Source: Lasiosphaeris hirsuta (lineage: Eukaryota > Ascomycota > Sordariomycetes > Sordariales > Lasiosphaeriaceae). From it: a DNA stretch of 64,000 nt. How positions within the stretch are numbered: the stretch's first letter is position 1; each line of letters opens with the position of its first letter. Shown piece by piece: positions 1-10,281 of this stretch. Location: the NCBI GenBank assembly GCA_030549175.1, contig JAUKUA010000004.1, positions 2,046,001-2,110,000 on the forward strand. The letters are read 5' to 3'. The translations under genes and the position numbers were made by a program. Under the pieces are notes generated by a model that saw only the letters and a list, made by a program, of their open reading frames with translations, had not been told where the DNA came from and ran no database searches.

Positions 1-1319
1 GTTGCTGCTCTTGAAGACCAGGCCTTCACCTTGCATGTTGTTTGCCCGGTCAAGCAGGTCTTGATGGCAGCTGGCAATTTGGCGAACGGTATGGTATCCC
101 AGCACCTTGGCATGCTTCAGGCCCTGCTGGTTGGCGAAGAGCTCGACCAAGTCCCCGTCCCGGCGCTTGTTGGTATCGATATCAACGACAGCATAGACGA
201 TGAAGTCGTAACTCCCCTTCGCATACCCGTAGGGGTTGCCCTGGATGTTCCAACCAACGAGCTCGCCCTGGACGACAATCGACTTGCCAAGCTCGGCCAG
301 CTTGCTGTGCAGACCATTCTTGGTGGCCGTGGCCCAGTACGGATTACCCTTGACGTCGTCAGGGAAGAGGTCGCAGTTCTTGGAGCACACTCCAAAGCGG
401 CCGTTCGGATGGGCCGCGTACTGCACGCAGCTAGCGGGAAGTTGACCCAAGTGGTCGAAGAACCTGGACGACTTCTCGACGAAGTAGCAGCTCATGGAGG
501 AGCCATCCAACTTGACCGACTCTTGGAAGATGAATTTCGTATACTTCGCCTTGGTAAAAAGGTTGGGGCAGTTCTGCACCCGCTCCATGTCCGTCTTCAT
601 GACGAAAGACGGGACTTTGCCATGAGAGGTGGGGCCCTCTCCCTGGCTATCTTCCCACTTCTTAATGCCGAGCTCTTTGGAGTAATCGATACCGCGTATG
701 GCCGAAGCAAATGTGGGTGAGTCGGGAAAGCCGGCTTGCTCATCGCGAACTTTGAAATCTTGCATGATTTCGGGGAAATTGCTCAATTTGAAAATGTGGC
801 CTTGCGAGTAAACCTTTTCCTTGCTGCCGTTCGTGAAGCCGCGGACAAGAACAAGGTAGCCGTCTTGGTTGATGTTAGTTCGGGGGTTTCCGACTTGGGC
901 GAACATCGAACTATAGGGGCTGGTCTTTGGAAGAAAAGCATCTGCCTCCAAGAAGACGACAAACTCGCTCTCGTAGAACATCTCATCCTTTTTCATGACC
1001 ACGGTCCTGCTCAGCAACGTTAGCATATCATATCACCTCCGTCCTTGGGTTCGAGAAAACTTCTAAGTGTCACACACCATCCATCCACGTCGATCTTGTT
1101 GTGTTCGTAGGTGAAAGACTCGACGTTCTTGATCATCCGAACGGTTGCGAGTTTTCGGATGGTGCCACGCATCTTGCTGATCGAGGCAGTGGTATCGTTG
1201 GTTGGATCAGTAGTTTCATCATGAGCGGCTTCTGGGGCCGGAGCTGCACTCGGGTCCAGTGTAGCGCCCGAGACGCTGATCGCACCCTCAAGCCACGCGC
1301 GAATGTCAGAGGATGCCAT
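1..1319 (-). CDS. RNA ligase, DraRnl/DRB0094-like (3' end outside window)
   Basis: Predicted ATP-dependent RNA ligase that would seal RNA nicks through a lysyl-AMP intermediate. Exon 1 runs 1319-1078. An intron at 1077-1007 (GTGTGT donor, GCTAAC branch, CAG end) splits a Trp codon, and exon 2 runs from 1006 off the left edge. The spliced N-terminal domain reads RKLATVRMIKNVE ... DGWTVVMKKDEMFYESEFVV, matching the N-domain of Deinococcus RnlA-type ligases. It is followed by PSFVMKTDMERVQN, then the nucleotidyltransferase motif KLDGSS (nucleophile about K246, codon 513-511), VVQGELVG with YDFIVYAVVDID, and EGLVFK (motif IV) near position 20. Motif V lies past the edge. The ATG at 1319 was chosen because the frame upstream of it has no ATG and does not look coding. 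The family is well supported; the in vivo substrate is unknown. Confidence 0.85.
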
Positions 1320-2403
1320 TGCTGAGAATTTTGAACAATGGTTGGCTTCGATGGTGTCCGAATATCTGATTTTGTGAGTGTCAGTCTGGATTCGGTGATA
1401 TGAATTGTTGCCTTCTTTTGAGGCGAGAAAGATGTCGAGGGCAAAGGCGGAATAGTTAAATTGGTGTGATGATATATAAATAGTAATAGATGCCAATGCC
1501 AGGGAAAGGTAATGGACCTTGGGCGGATATTGGAAAGAGCGATGGCCAGAATCGTCTCGGGAAAAGATGGAAGGGTAAAACTTCTAGGGCTTGGTTCTTG
1601 TGGTGTGATGCTTGCGGTGGTGTTCGTGTTACATGGGGAATCTGGAATTTCTTACCTGGACGTCCTCGAGCTGAGGAAGCAAGAGGCAAATATGATTGTG
1701 CAAGTAAGCAAAGGCGAAGAAGCAATGCTGTAGTCGGTATGGACTGTGAGTATCTGTCCAAGTGGGCGAAGTGTGGATGGTGGAAAGGAATGAGGGAGGG
1801 AGGGAGGGAGAACGAGGCCTCAATTTATACATTTCTCACTTGGCCCGTGCGTGAGTGTGAATTGCCGTAATAGCAGCTAGGGGAGTAGGCTGAAGCAGAC
1901 CAAACGGAAGCTCTTGATTGGAAGGATCATTTCTAGATTCTCGAAGCTATTCAGACGCTCTCGTTTAGGGGTGACAGGGGTCCGTGCGGTGGTTTAGGAT
2001 CTGTGCACGTTACATAAGCTTGCCTGTAAATTTGGCTTGGCGGCTGCTTCCGCGCTAGGCCCTTTTGAGCTCGAGCTGTTTGTCAAACGGCGTTCGCGTT
2101 TTTGACTGCAGACGTCTCTGCGCCTTGGACGCAAAAAGAAGACGGTCGCTCCAACCGAAACCTTCGCGTCGAGTCCAGCAATTCGTCACCGGCACCGCAG
2201 CTGCCACCATTTTCAACGGCTAGCTTTAGACTTTGCAGCTACCTTCACCGCCCGCTTTCATTGCGACTTTGAAATCCGAATCCCCGAGTCTCGACACGAC
2301 ACGAGCGTTGTCGCGCCCTGCTGTCGCGACCGGCAGCCGACCCCCATTCGAGAGCGAGCCAGCATGAGATAGCTGCCCCCGCAACCAGAACTCTTCCTTC
2401 AAA
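1320..2403. other. Intergenic, divergent promoters
   Basis: This lies between the divergently transcribed RNA ligase and Sfh1 genes and presumably holds both promoters. I see short open frames on both strands but none with recognisable protein motifs or convincing splice structure. A GGGA-type short repeat sits at 1793-1809. Confidence 0.6.
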
Positions 2404-4315
2404 ATGGCGTCGCGGTCCGAAATGCAGCAGGCCGTCTTATCGACATATGCGCCCCGGCTGCGCACCTACAACAACTCCCTCCTCGCGCCCGTCCTCCCCA
2501 GTGTCGTCCCAGTCAACCCGCTTTCGCGCACAACCAAGCGCGGCACCACAATAATCAACTACGCCGAGGACGGCTATGATGACTACGAAGACGATGACGA
2601 TGATAACCGCCGGCGCCCCACCGGCCTGCGCAGCCTGCGGCGCGACGACAGCACCGCTAAGGGCGACCCGAGCGAGAAGGTGGGCAAGGAAACCTCGGAG
2701 CCTGTCGAGACACAGGGAATATGGCGCGAGTGGATGGGCAAAGTACGCAGCCCCAGATCAGATGCCCAGAACTTTGCTCAGGCTGGTCTCCCCCTGACTC
2801 TGATTCCCATCCGAATCGACGTCGACATTGCCCCCTTCCTCCCCGGGGGAACACTACCGCCCTTGGGCGGCCACAACATCGATATGAACCACCCATTCTT
2901 CAAACCACAAGAGATGACGGTGCCGTACCGGCTCCGCGATACCTTCCTCTGGAATCTTCACGAGACTCTCATAACGACGGACCAATTTGCCATCCAGCTG
3001 GTCAATGACCTGGATCTGCCCAATCGTGGCCAGACCATAGCAGAGATCAGCAAACAAATACGGACACAATTGGAGGAATATGCCGGCGTCGCCCTTCATC
3101 CCCTCTTCCACACCCACATCAATCGGGCCAATGCCACCGAGACGGTCAAGGCTCCACATCATCTCGAGTCCTCGACCCCAGCGCCAAACACGGCATCCAT
3201 CAGCAGAGCCGACACCCCCATGGGTGGCAATAGCAATGTACCATCAACACCCTCCAAATTAGCCGCTCCTCCCACACCATCCGCCCCCGCCGTGGTGCAG
3301 ACAGCAACCGGCGAGGTAACAGCGGCAGCAACCCCGATCCCGCCAGACGCCGACGACTTCAGCCCCGACGACACGTACCGCTGCATCATCAACCTCAACA
3401 TCAACCTCTCGTCTCAGATCTACACGGACAAGTTCGAGTGGTCCCTTCTGCACCCGCCCGGTACAGCTGAGGCCTTTGCAAAGCAAACCTGCGCCGACCT
3501 TGGCCTGCACGGCGAGTGGGTTCCGGCCATGACGCACGCCATCTACGAGGCCGTGCTCAAGCTCAAGAAGGAAGCCTGCGAGTCGGGCGGTCTCGTCGCC
3601 GGCTGGGGCGCCGGGCCGGGGGCTAGCGGCGCCGTCTCCGAGTTTCCCAACGACGCGGCTGTCAGCGCGGCTGGCGAGGGTGCCGGCTGGCGCTACGACC
3701 CCGAGCACTTAGCTGACGACTGGGAGCCCAAGCTCGAGACGCTCAGCAAGGAGGAGATTGAGAAGCGCGAGGGTGACCGCGAGCGGCAAATCCGTCGTCT
3801 CCGCCGCGAGACGGCGCGGTTCAGCAGCAACACAGGCATGGCTGGCGGGGTGCCGGTTGGGTTTGGCTTCGGCGGCCTGATTGAGCAGGAGGAAGAGCGC
3901 ATGGGCCGTGGCGAACGATCCAAAAAGAAGAGACGGTTTAGGAGCCTGTCCCCAAGGTCCATGACGCCAGGCGGAAGTCGGTTTACTCCGGATGTTGGCG
4001 GTGCTGGAGCTGCGGCCGGTGGAGGGGGTGGTTATGGGGGTGGTGGAACCTTGGCTGAGAATGAGCGGTCTTTGTGGCGTTGTGCGCATTGCAAAGTCTG
4101 GGGCACGAGTGTCTGGGCAGTGCGGGATGGTCCGTACGGGCCAAGGGTAAGTCCCTTCCTTTGATCCGAACGACAGTCAAAGAGAAAAGAGATGGCGGCT
4201 AACAATGGTGCTGAAACAGTCACTCTGCAACAACTGCGGCTTTGTGTTTGAGCGCGATCGGAAGCTTCCGCGATGGGCGAAGAACCTGCACATGAATGAT
4301 CCCAAGCCTTTCTAG
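2404..4315 (+). CDS. sfh1: SNF5-family chromatin remodelling subunit (Sfh1-like) with C-terminal GATA-type zinc finger
   Basis: Core subunit of an RSC/SWI-SNF-type ATP-dependent nucleosome remodeller, acting in the nucleus. Exons are 2404-4146 and 4220-4315, with an intron at 4147-4219 (GTAAGT...CAG), giving about 612 residues. The N-terminus has an acidic stretch of Asp and Glu (about residues 58-70). The SNF5 domain comes in two repeats: one around RDTFLWNLHETLITTDQFA (about 178-225), the other around YRCIINLNINLSSQIYTDKFEW (about 325-385). Splicing completes a Cys4 finger, CAHC ... CNNC, with 20 residues between the pairs, followed by GFVFERDRKLPRW. That finger is typical of fungal Sfh1 proteins and absent from plain Snf5. 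A Gly-rich linker precedes it. The start is the first ATG, with good context. The family is certain; assignment to RSC rather than SWI/SNF rests on the finger and length. Confidence 0.92.
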
Positions 4316-5476
4316 GAGACTGGCTGGACCCGGAAAAGACCAGAGCGAATGGCAACATCACGCAATTCCTTCCAGGCAGGGAGTGAAGATGGGAATGTGC
4401 GAAAATGTGAGACCTCTGGAGCAGGTCAAGTTCTGCAGCGTAATGAAACGGATATGGGAGGATGGAAAGGGGAACAGGGGGGAGAATTGTAACTTAACTG
4501 GCGTCGGGGTATATGACATCGGGGGGTCGGCAGCTTGTTGCTGCGCCTGTTTGTTTGTCTTGGCAAGAGACTTGGTCTAGGTCAGCTCAGATACAAGGCT
4601 GTGCTGTGTACGGTAGAGTCAGAATACCATTTCGTACTTGAGAAAGAGCAGCGACTTTGGGTAGACAGGAAGCAGGGGTAGCCCAGCACACTAGGGGTGT
4701 TTTTTTTTTTTTTTTTTTGGTTTTTTTCAGCACATCTCGCCCAGGTCCTGCTTCTGCGGTGTTTCCCCTTGTTCCCAGTCACAAATTGTACCTGCCATTT
4801 CAACTGCCCGCTTTGTCAATTTTGCATACTTGCGTCATATGACTACAGTATTCCGCACTTGTGGTCTAATCTAGTCTTTTGGGGATTCGGAGTGAGGAAG
4901 GACCTCGGCAGCATGCTTGTCTCATATCGGGACAAACTGACAAAATTGGGTCTTCCATGCCGTACTCTCACTCACCACATTTCCGACTTGAAGAACTCTC
5001 CAAAGAGCATACAGCCGATGAATATTTGACGCTTCGGCTTTCGAGCTGATGGTAGCCTCAGGTCCCTCTGTTTCCTGCTTCCACGCTTCATCCAGACACA
5101 CCCAAGTTAGCAATATCACTACGGTGCTCCCTACAGTTTTCGACCAATCTCAATAATACCATATCACAAACAAGCAATGCCGTGTCACAATGAACTTGGA
5201 ATAGTGCCGTGTCGCATAATACCGTGTCAAACCGTGTCAATAACAAGTAGGCTATTTTCATGCAAATAAGGCCGTTCACGACCTTCACCAACGCCTTGGT
5301 AGCCAGCTGCGGCCGGTAGGCACGCAGATTCTACGACCCCGAGCATCCAGGCAGCGGCAGGATATCATATAGACGTACTTATCAAGCAGAGCGTCGGTCT
5401 TGCATCATCCATAGAAGTATTTAGGCAAAGCAAGTACTTGCTCGAAATTATTATTGTGTGATATAATCACGGGTTT
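4316..5476. other. Intergenic with poly-T tract
   Basis: This is the 3' flank of sfh1 and of the convergent ankyrin gene. It contains an impure poly-T run at about 4699-4727, and a cluster of CCGTGTCA-like 8-mers at about 5179-5241. No protein-coding potential was recognised. Confidence 0.6.
5179..5241. repeat. Cluster of CCGTGTCA motifs
   Basis: Four copies of CCGTGTCA/CCGTGTCG lie within about 60 bp, the last two nearly adjacent. Related ACACGG words on the opposite orientation recur at about 6255-6440, on the other side of the ankyrin gene. The function is not known. Confidence 0.5.
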
Positions 5477-6112
5477 TTACTTCTGCTCTTCCAAGTCATC
5501 TTCCTTCACCTCGACCCACACGTCAATGCTCGTCTGACGGAGATCTGACTTGTAGTAGTCCTCTACTACGTTCTTGCGGGCCAGCTCCCTAGCCGTTTCA
5601 CCGTGCAGGTTGCCGATGTTAGCATCGACAACGCTGCGGCCGCCGCCACCGAAAGCGCGAAGGATGAGGACGCTGGCGAGGTCCCTGTTACGCACCGCCA
5701 GGTGAAGGGCCGTGTCTCCTCTGCCGGACAGCTCGCGAGCGTTGACCCACTCGATGACTTCGTCGCTCGTGCCGTCGAGTTCCTCCAGCATCCACTGGAG
5801 TTGGTCTTGTGTGCTGTGAGTAGCGGTTCGGAAGGGTGCGGCGAGACGAGACTTACAGTGTCTTTGGGCTTCCGCGGCCTTGTGAAGCATCGTGTGGCCC
5901 ATGCTATTGACGACATTCATAATGATCTTGCCATTGTCCAGGCTGGGGTCTCGGGCACGGATGAGTTTAAGCTCGTCGTCGATGGCCTCGGCTTTGTCGA
6001 GGATGACGAATAAGAGTAAACGGCTGTTCTCAAGGACCGTAGTAGGGCGGTTATGCTTCATGGTGATGTTGGGGGGCGAGGAAACTGTATTAGGGTAGTT
6101 GTTCTCCATCAT
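5477..6112 (-). CDS. Small ankyrin-repeat-like protein
   Basis: Short cytoplasmic or nuclear protein with two recognisable ankyrin-type units: GHTMLHKAAEA (about residues 71-81) and GDTALHLAVRNRDLASVLI (about 131-149), then GETARELARKN. Ankyrin repeats normally mediate protein binding; no partner is evident. The single open frame gives 211 residues. A likely 51-nt intron (5856-5806, GTAAGT donor, AAG end) can be removed in frame, joining EAQRH to QLQWMLEEL through a Tyr codon; the removed peptide looks unlike ankyrin sequence, so I favour 194 residues. The N-terminus carries a duplication: the 16-bp word at 6110-6125 recurs at 6059-6074, so PNITM appears twice around the start. If translation begins at the second ATG (6061), the protein is 17 residues shorter. 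Confidence 0.6.
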   Translation of the reverse strand: MMENNYPNTVSSPPNITMKHNRPTTVLENSRLLLFVILDKAEAIDDELKLIRARDPSLDNGKIIMNVVNSMGHTMLHKAAEAQRHCKSRLAAPFRTATHSTQDQLQWMLEELDGTSDEVIEWVNARELSGRGDTALHLAVRNRDLASVLILRAFGGGGRSVVDANIGNLHGETARELARKNVVEDYYKSDLRQTSIDVWVEVKEDDLEEQK

Positions 6113-6912
6113 GGTGATGTTGGGGACCGAAAAGAAATTATTGGTGTGGGAGAAAACCTGTTAGAGGTGTGGTGTGAGTGTTGTGAACTAAAAAGGTGAA
6201 GCCCTACGGCTCTTTCCCAAAGTTCAAGTGTGAAGTCTTGACGCGATGAAATAACACGGTGTGGAACACGGAGCTGGACACGGAGTAAGTGCTGGTGGTT
6301 CTTAATGGATAAGGCACGAAGTTTCGGTACGTGAGGGAGCAACACAAAGCGAGACGTATAGCAGGTGCCAATACCGAGGGTCCCTGGCCGGGGTAGTGTG
6401 AAATTTTCGGCGTTCGAGGAAGCAACACCGCGTGGGACACGGTGTGGGATATATGGCACAGATGCCGACGAGGGTTGGTACGAGGTTTTTGCACGAGGAA
6501 GCAACATGGGAATGGTAAGTTGCCTTACAGGAGGAACATTGAAACGGTCAAAATATGGATTTGAAAGACTCTAATGTCTCTAATTATCAAGCACAAGCTG
6601 TACTTCAAGATGCGTCTACCCTGGTCATACGTGCATTTATAGGTACCTTTGATACTTGGGTGCCTAGAGATTTAGATTGCTGCTTGGTGTTTTCAATTGC
6701 AAGAGTCAGCAGTGACATTACTCAGATTTACTCTTGATGAATGCCAAATAAAGCAGGTCCAGTGAAGAAGGATACTTAGGACCAGGTGTCTCTGACACAT
6801 TCAACTCCAACAAATGAGATTCCACATACCTCTCTTATACACTCATTCACCTTTCCTGGTCGCTGCTCCGAGTCACTTTGTTTTGCGTGCACGCGGTTCG
6901 CAACCAAAAGAC
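6113..6912. other. Intergenic with degenerate repeats
   Basis: Upstream of the ankyrin gene. It includes three spaced copies of a GAGGAAGCAACA-like word at about 6333, 6416 and 6495 (79-83 bp apart) and several ACACGG words, which suggests an eroded tandem repeat. An open frame on the minus strand crosses the region but has repetitive composition and no recognisable domain. Confidence 0.5.
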
Positions 6913-7926
6913 TCATGAATAGGTCACCCTCTCAGCCCTCTCCAGATCATCCGAAACCCTGGGCGCCTGACTCGGGCTTGACCCAGCCGCGCTACTACGA
7001 TTTGTGGTCGCTGTCACTGGTCTTTTGGTCACGGCCGGAGCCCTCGCACCACGAATTGGAGTCGCTGCGACGGGGGGCTCCCTCCTAGAGTTCCAAGCAG
7101 GTCTCGCACTCCGCGCTGGCAGCACCCCCGACACGGCGGGGCTGGCAGCAGAAGCCCCAGGCCTCTTCCCGCCCCGCTTTTGAACTTGGCCCCGTGTCCC
7201 TGTCTGACCCCGAAGAGGGGCTCGGCCCTGAGAAGGAGAAGCAGGCGCTGGGATGTCTTTGGCAAGGTCATCGTCGCCGTGTACCTGAGCGTCCGTAACG
7301 CGAGTCCACGAGACGGGGAGCGATGAAGGATACTGGCGGGGCGGTGCTGGCCTCGGTCCCTGAATACGCTTAGAATGCTGAAGATGCTCACGATGATGAA
7401 CCTGCTCAGGATGCTTAACATGCTGAGATTGCTGAATAGGCTGAGAATGATGGACAGGCTGAAGAGGCTGGGGATGCGGAATAGGCTGAGGATGCGGAAC
7501 ATGCTCAGCACCTGTTACATGGTGGTCCCGTACCGTAATGATCTCGTCAAGTTCCTCGGACTCAGACTCCTCAGGGATAGTGGAATGGATTTGGGGCCGC
7601 TCGTGGGTCTCGGGCATGTGGTCACCCTCCTCAATGTTCCAAGTGTGCGGAGTGTGGTGGGTAATTGCGAGTTTGCCCTCAGTGCTTTTCGACTTCGTAC
7701 TCCCATTGCCGCGGCTCGGGGTCTCGGGGTCTTTGGGGTGAACGGTGATGTCTAGCATCCACTTTTGACGGAGGTAGATGGTGAGCGCTATGAGCAGGAA
7801 TGCTGTGGCCGTGACGGAGAGGGCCACGATGAGGGCAACTATCTGGGGCGAAATATTTCCCGTGGGCAAGGGCGGGACATGCTCGCGGCGGAACATTGGG
7901 GAAGAGGAAGGAGGCATCGTGGACAT
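6913..7926 (-). CDS. Single-pass membrane protein with His/Pro/Gln-rich cytoplasmic tail, unknown
   Basis: I do not recognise a family. The 337-residue protein has a short Pro/Ser N-terminus, one strong membrane segment (about residues 28-50, ending YLRQKW), and a long low-complexity basic tail. The tail carries degenerate HPQP/HHSQP/QQSQH repeats (about residues 143-185) and then RG/Pro/Ser-rich sequence to the C-terminus. With no signal peptide and positive residues just after the membrane segment, the long tail is probably cytosolic. This layout (short ectodomain, TM, disordered tail) resembles many fungal anchored sensors or scaffolds, but no sensor domain is visible. The start ATG at 7926 is followed by another three codons later. 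Composition supports a real gene, but an intron cannot be excluded. Confidence 0.55.
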   Translation of the reverse strand: MSTMPPSSSPMFRREHVPPLPTGNISPQIVALIVALSVTATAFLLIALTIYLRQKWMLDITVHPKDPETPSRGNGSTKSKSTEGKLAITHHTPHTWNIEEGDHMPETHERPQIHSTIPEESESEELDEIITVRDHHVTGAEHVPHPQPIPHPQPLQPVHHSQPIQQSQHVKHPEQVHHREHLQHSKRIQGPRPAPPRQYPSSLPVSWTRVTDAQVHGDDDLAKDIPAPASPSQGRAPLRGQTGTRGQVQKRGGKRPGASAASPAVSGVLPARSARPAWNSRREPPVAATPIRGARAPAVTKRPVTATTNRSSAAGSSPSQAPRVSDDLERAERVTYS

Positions 7927-8899
7927 GGACCTTCCTTACTTACCTGTACCTAGATTGCTTACCTGCTGCCAGCAAGGCCGAGAATCGGCTGCTGCAAGAT
8001 TATGCAGCTTCGCCATGTTTAAATTGATATTCTACTCCAACTGCTGTACGGACACTGGAACTGTTCGCCATCGCCTTTGAAGCTATTGCCAAACTCGCCG
8101 GCCAAGTTTGGGTACAACAAAGCTCATTGTGCTTGTTCAACAGGCTACTTGGACAAAGAGCAGAATTACCATGACAGCATCCAGATGCATCGCAGGTGCA
8201 TGATAGCGGCTTTGTTTTGTTTTATAGTTAGCATTCAGCTAATCGAGCCAAGCCAAAGCGAGCCATACAATGTTCGGGTGAGTTTGGAGCTGAAGAGACG
8301 GGCAGAAACAAGGTACGACGCCTACCCCTGGATTTCCATTGAAAGGAGAAACCAAGTTTCGACCCGGAGCGCTGGATCCCGCCAAGCGAATCCGTCCTCA
8401 CACTAGAAATACTATACGTGCGTCTGTTTATAGAGCTCTCGGATCTCGGGAGGTACTATCGCCACATCACCATGCGTGCTGGAAGATTGCCATCCGGGGT
8501 AACACAGCGACTGCAACACAATCTATTTGATGCCACTCCCCACCAGTCTATTGTCGTGGTTCTTTTGTCTAACCGTAATCTAATAAACCCACGTCACCTC
8601 ACCTGCCCTATTCATCTCGGGCGCATGCCATGCTACGCCAGTTGAATATCTCTTGGCAGGCGGGAGCGGCCACAGTCAGCCGCATTCGTCTGCGATCGTC
8701 AACGATAGCCTTCCACCACGGTGCGATCGGTCCTTCTCGGGTATGCCAGGGGCTCGAATGACGGCTCGGAAGCCAGGGATGAGCAAGGGCTCGGAGCTGT
8801 TGATGTAGCCTTGGTCAGCATTGCCAAGACTACCCGGTTGCATGAGTACTTGCCCTGATGCATGCTTTTCCTCGCTTCCGTCACTAGCCGCCGTCAGGC
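7927..8899. other. Intergenic, nothing recognised
   Basis: Promoter side of the 6913-7926 gene and 3' flank of the 8900-9778 gene. Short open frames are present, but none has an ATG start with recognisable sequence or splice support. Confidence 0.5.
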
Positions 8900-9778
8900 C
8901 TACATGGCATGAGAGAAGTTCGGCCACTGCTGTTCTGGACAGTCCTGGCTTTCGTCTTCACGGACCCGTATGCGCATCTGCGACTGTGATTCTGCATGCA
9001 GAGATGCTCGTCTTGGGGGCGGCGTGGGCATCGCCGGGAGCTCATTGTGCGAAGATGCTGGCCGTGCCCAAAATACATCTTCGGGCTCACGAGCCGGCGG
9101 GCTCCTGGGCATGTCGAGGGAGGTGCCTCTGTGGGCCTGTGAGCTGGAGCCCGTCGATGCCTGTGATTTAGTTGACTTGGCGTAAAGGGTCCCAATGCTG
9201 GGTACCCGCGTCGATACTGGCCCGGGCAGGGGCGTGGTGTCGTAGTAGGTGTCCTCGATCCGAAAAGCCTCGGGCGAGCTGTTCATGGAGTTGCTCGACG
9301 ACGGCCTTCGGCTGCGACTCTGTCCAGCTGGCGGGTGCATTGGGTGCATGCTTGAGATGGACCGAATCGAGCTTGCCCGGCTCGGTATGGGACGAGAGAA
9401 GTTGGAACGGCCCGACGCGTTCCTCGAGAGGAGCTCGGCGCTGGACGTCGTGTCCCATCTCCGGACGGGGTCCCAACTCGCGACAGAGCCTTGTGATCTA
9501 GTCGACATTGTCCGCTCCAGCCCGTAGCTCTGAGGGGCGGGATAAACAGGCTGGGGCTTTTGTATCTGGGGCTGTTTCTGCCACTGTCTGGGACCTCGCT
9601 TCTCCTCCTGCCGGGTTGGGGCAATCCATCCTCGCTTTTCGAACGAGGTGCGGAACCGGCCCCGGTAACGCTGCGAGATGCTGATGGCGGTCACGATGGG
9701 AAGCCAGGCGAAGCAGATCACCAGCGCGATGATGACAATGGTGACCGTGGGGTCGCCATGCCAGTCATCCGTCGCCAT
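8900..9778 (-). CDS. Single-pass membrane protein with Ser-rich tail, unknown
   Basis: Predicted 292-residue protein. A strong hydrophobic segment (VTIVIIALVICFAWLPIVTAIS, shown here only as its position, about residues 11-32) is followed by a basic stretch, QRYRGRFRTSFEKRG, so the tail is probably cytoplasmic. The tail is Ser/Arg/Pro-rich with repeated RxxS and SxxSS elements typical of phosphorylated disordered regions. I chose the ATG at 9778 (MATDDWHGDP) because the membrane segment follows at once; the open frame reaches back to an ATG at 9967, but that extension is Arg/Ala-rich and unlike coding sequence. It resembles the gene at 6913-7926 in plan (short N-terminus, one TM, disordered tail) and has the same orientation, though no sequence similarity is visible. 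Function unknown. Confidence 0.6.
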   Translation of the reverse strand: MATDDWHGDPTVTIVIIALVICFAWLPIVTAISISQRYRGRFRTSFEKRGWIAPTRQEEKRGPRQWQKQPQIQKPQPVYPAPQSYGLERTMSTRSQGSVASWDPVRRWDTTSSAELLSRNASGRSNFSRPIPSRASSIRSISSMHPMHPPAGQSRSRRPSSSNSMNSSPEAFRIEDTYYDTTPLPGPVSTRVPSIGTLYAKSTKSQASTGSSSQAHRGTSLDMPRSPPAREPEDVFWARPASSHNELPAMPTPPPRRASLHAESQSQMRIRVREDESQDCPEQQWPNFSHAM

Positions 9779-10208
9779 CTTGGATTCCTCGCAATCTCTA
9801 TCGCGACGAAAGCTTGCCAAGACAGCTGCAGCTTTTGCTCGGGAGACCATTCCCATATGTCTGGCATCACCTCCCTCAAGCTTTTCGGGAAGTCCCCGGC
9901 AAGAGGGAAGCTCGCGGCCCGAGACGCCTGCAGCCGCCGCCCTGCGGCTTGTCCTGTGATAAACCATAATGGTGTTGCTCGCATGCTTTGCGTGTCCCGG
10001 ACTTCAGTTTGTTGCGCGAACGTCACGTTTCATTTTCTCTGAACTTCGGATTGCCTCACCTTCACCCGTCCTGCCTCTTGATCCATTGGCGCAATCTAAA
10101 GACAGGAAAAGCAATGGAAAGAGTCGGAGACAAGGCTAGAAGGCATCTGCCAATTTGGTTGTCAGGTGCCATTACCAGTGCGACCCCGACACACCTCCAT
10201 CGTCTGAC

Positions 10209-10281
10209 GTGCCTGGCGTACCTGGCGTATTTGGCGTACCTGGCGTACTTGGTGTGCCTGGCGTACTTGGTGTGCCTGGCC
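10209..10281. repeat. 9-bp tandem repeat (minisatellite), TPG-coding on minus strand
   Basis: About eight imperfect units of a 9-bp word of the type CTGGCGTAC/TTGGCGTAC/TTGGTGTGC. On the minus strand the array sits inside an open frame (10537-10172, 121 codons) and would encode TPGTPS/TPGTPN repeats near the C-terminus, preceded by Arg/Ser-rich sequence. Because the unit is a multiple of three, every frame stays open through the array, so the open frame is weak evidence for a gene. Expansion by slippage is the simplest explanation. Confidence 0.75.

Noticed and set aside
31..720. Plus-strand open frame of 229 codons
   Set aside because: It lies antisense to the RNA ligase, whose minus-strand frame shows family motifs; it starts at TTG and has no recognisable sequence.
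10209..10281. CRISPR-like array
   Set aside because: Units are 9 bp, contiguous and degenerate with no spacers; the genome is eukaryotic.
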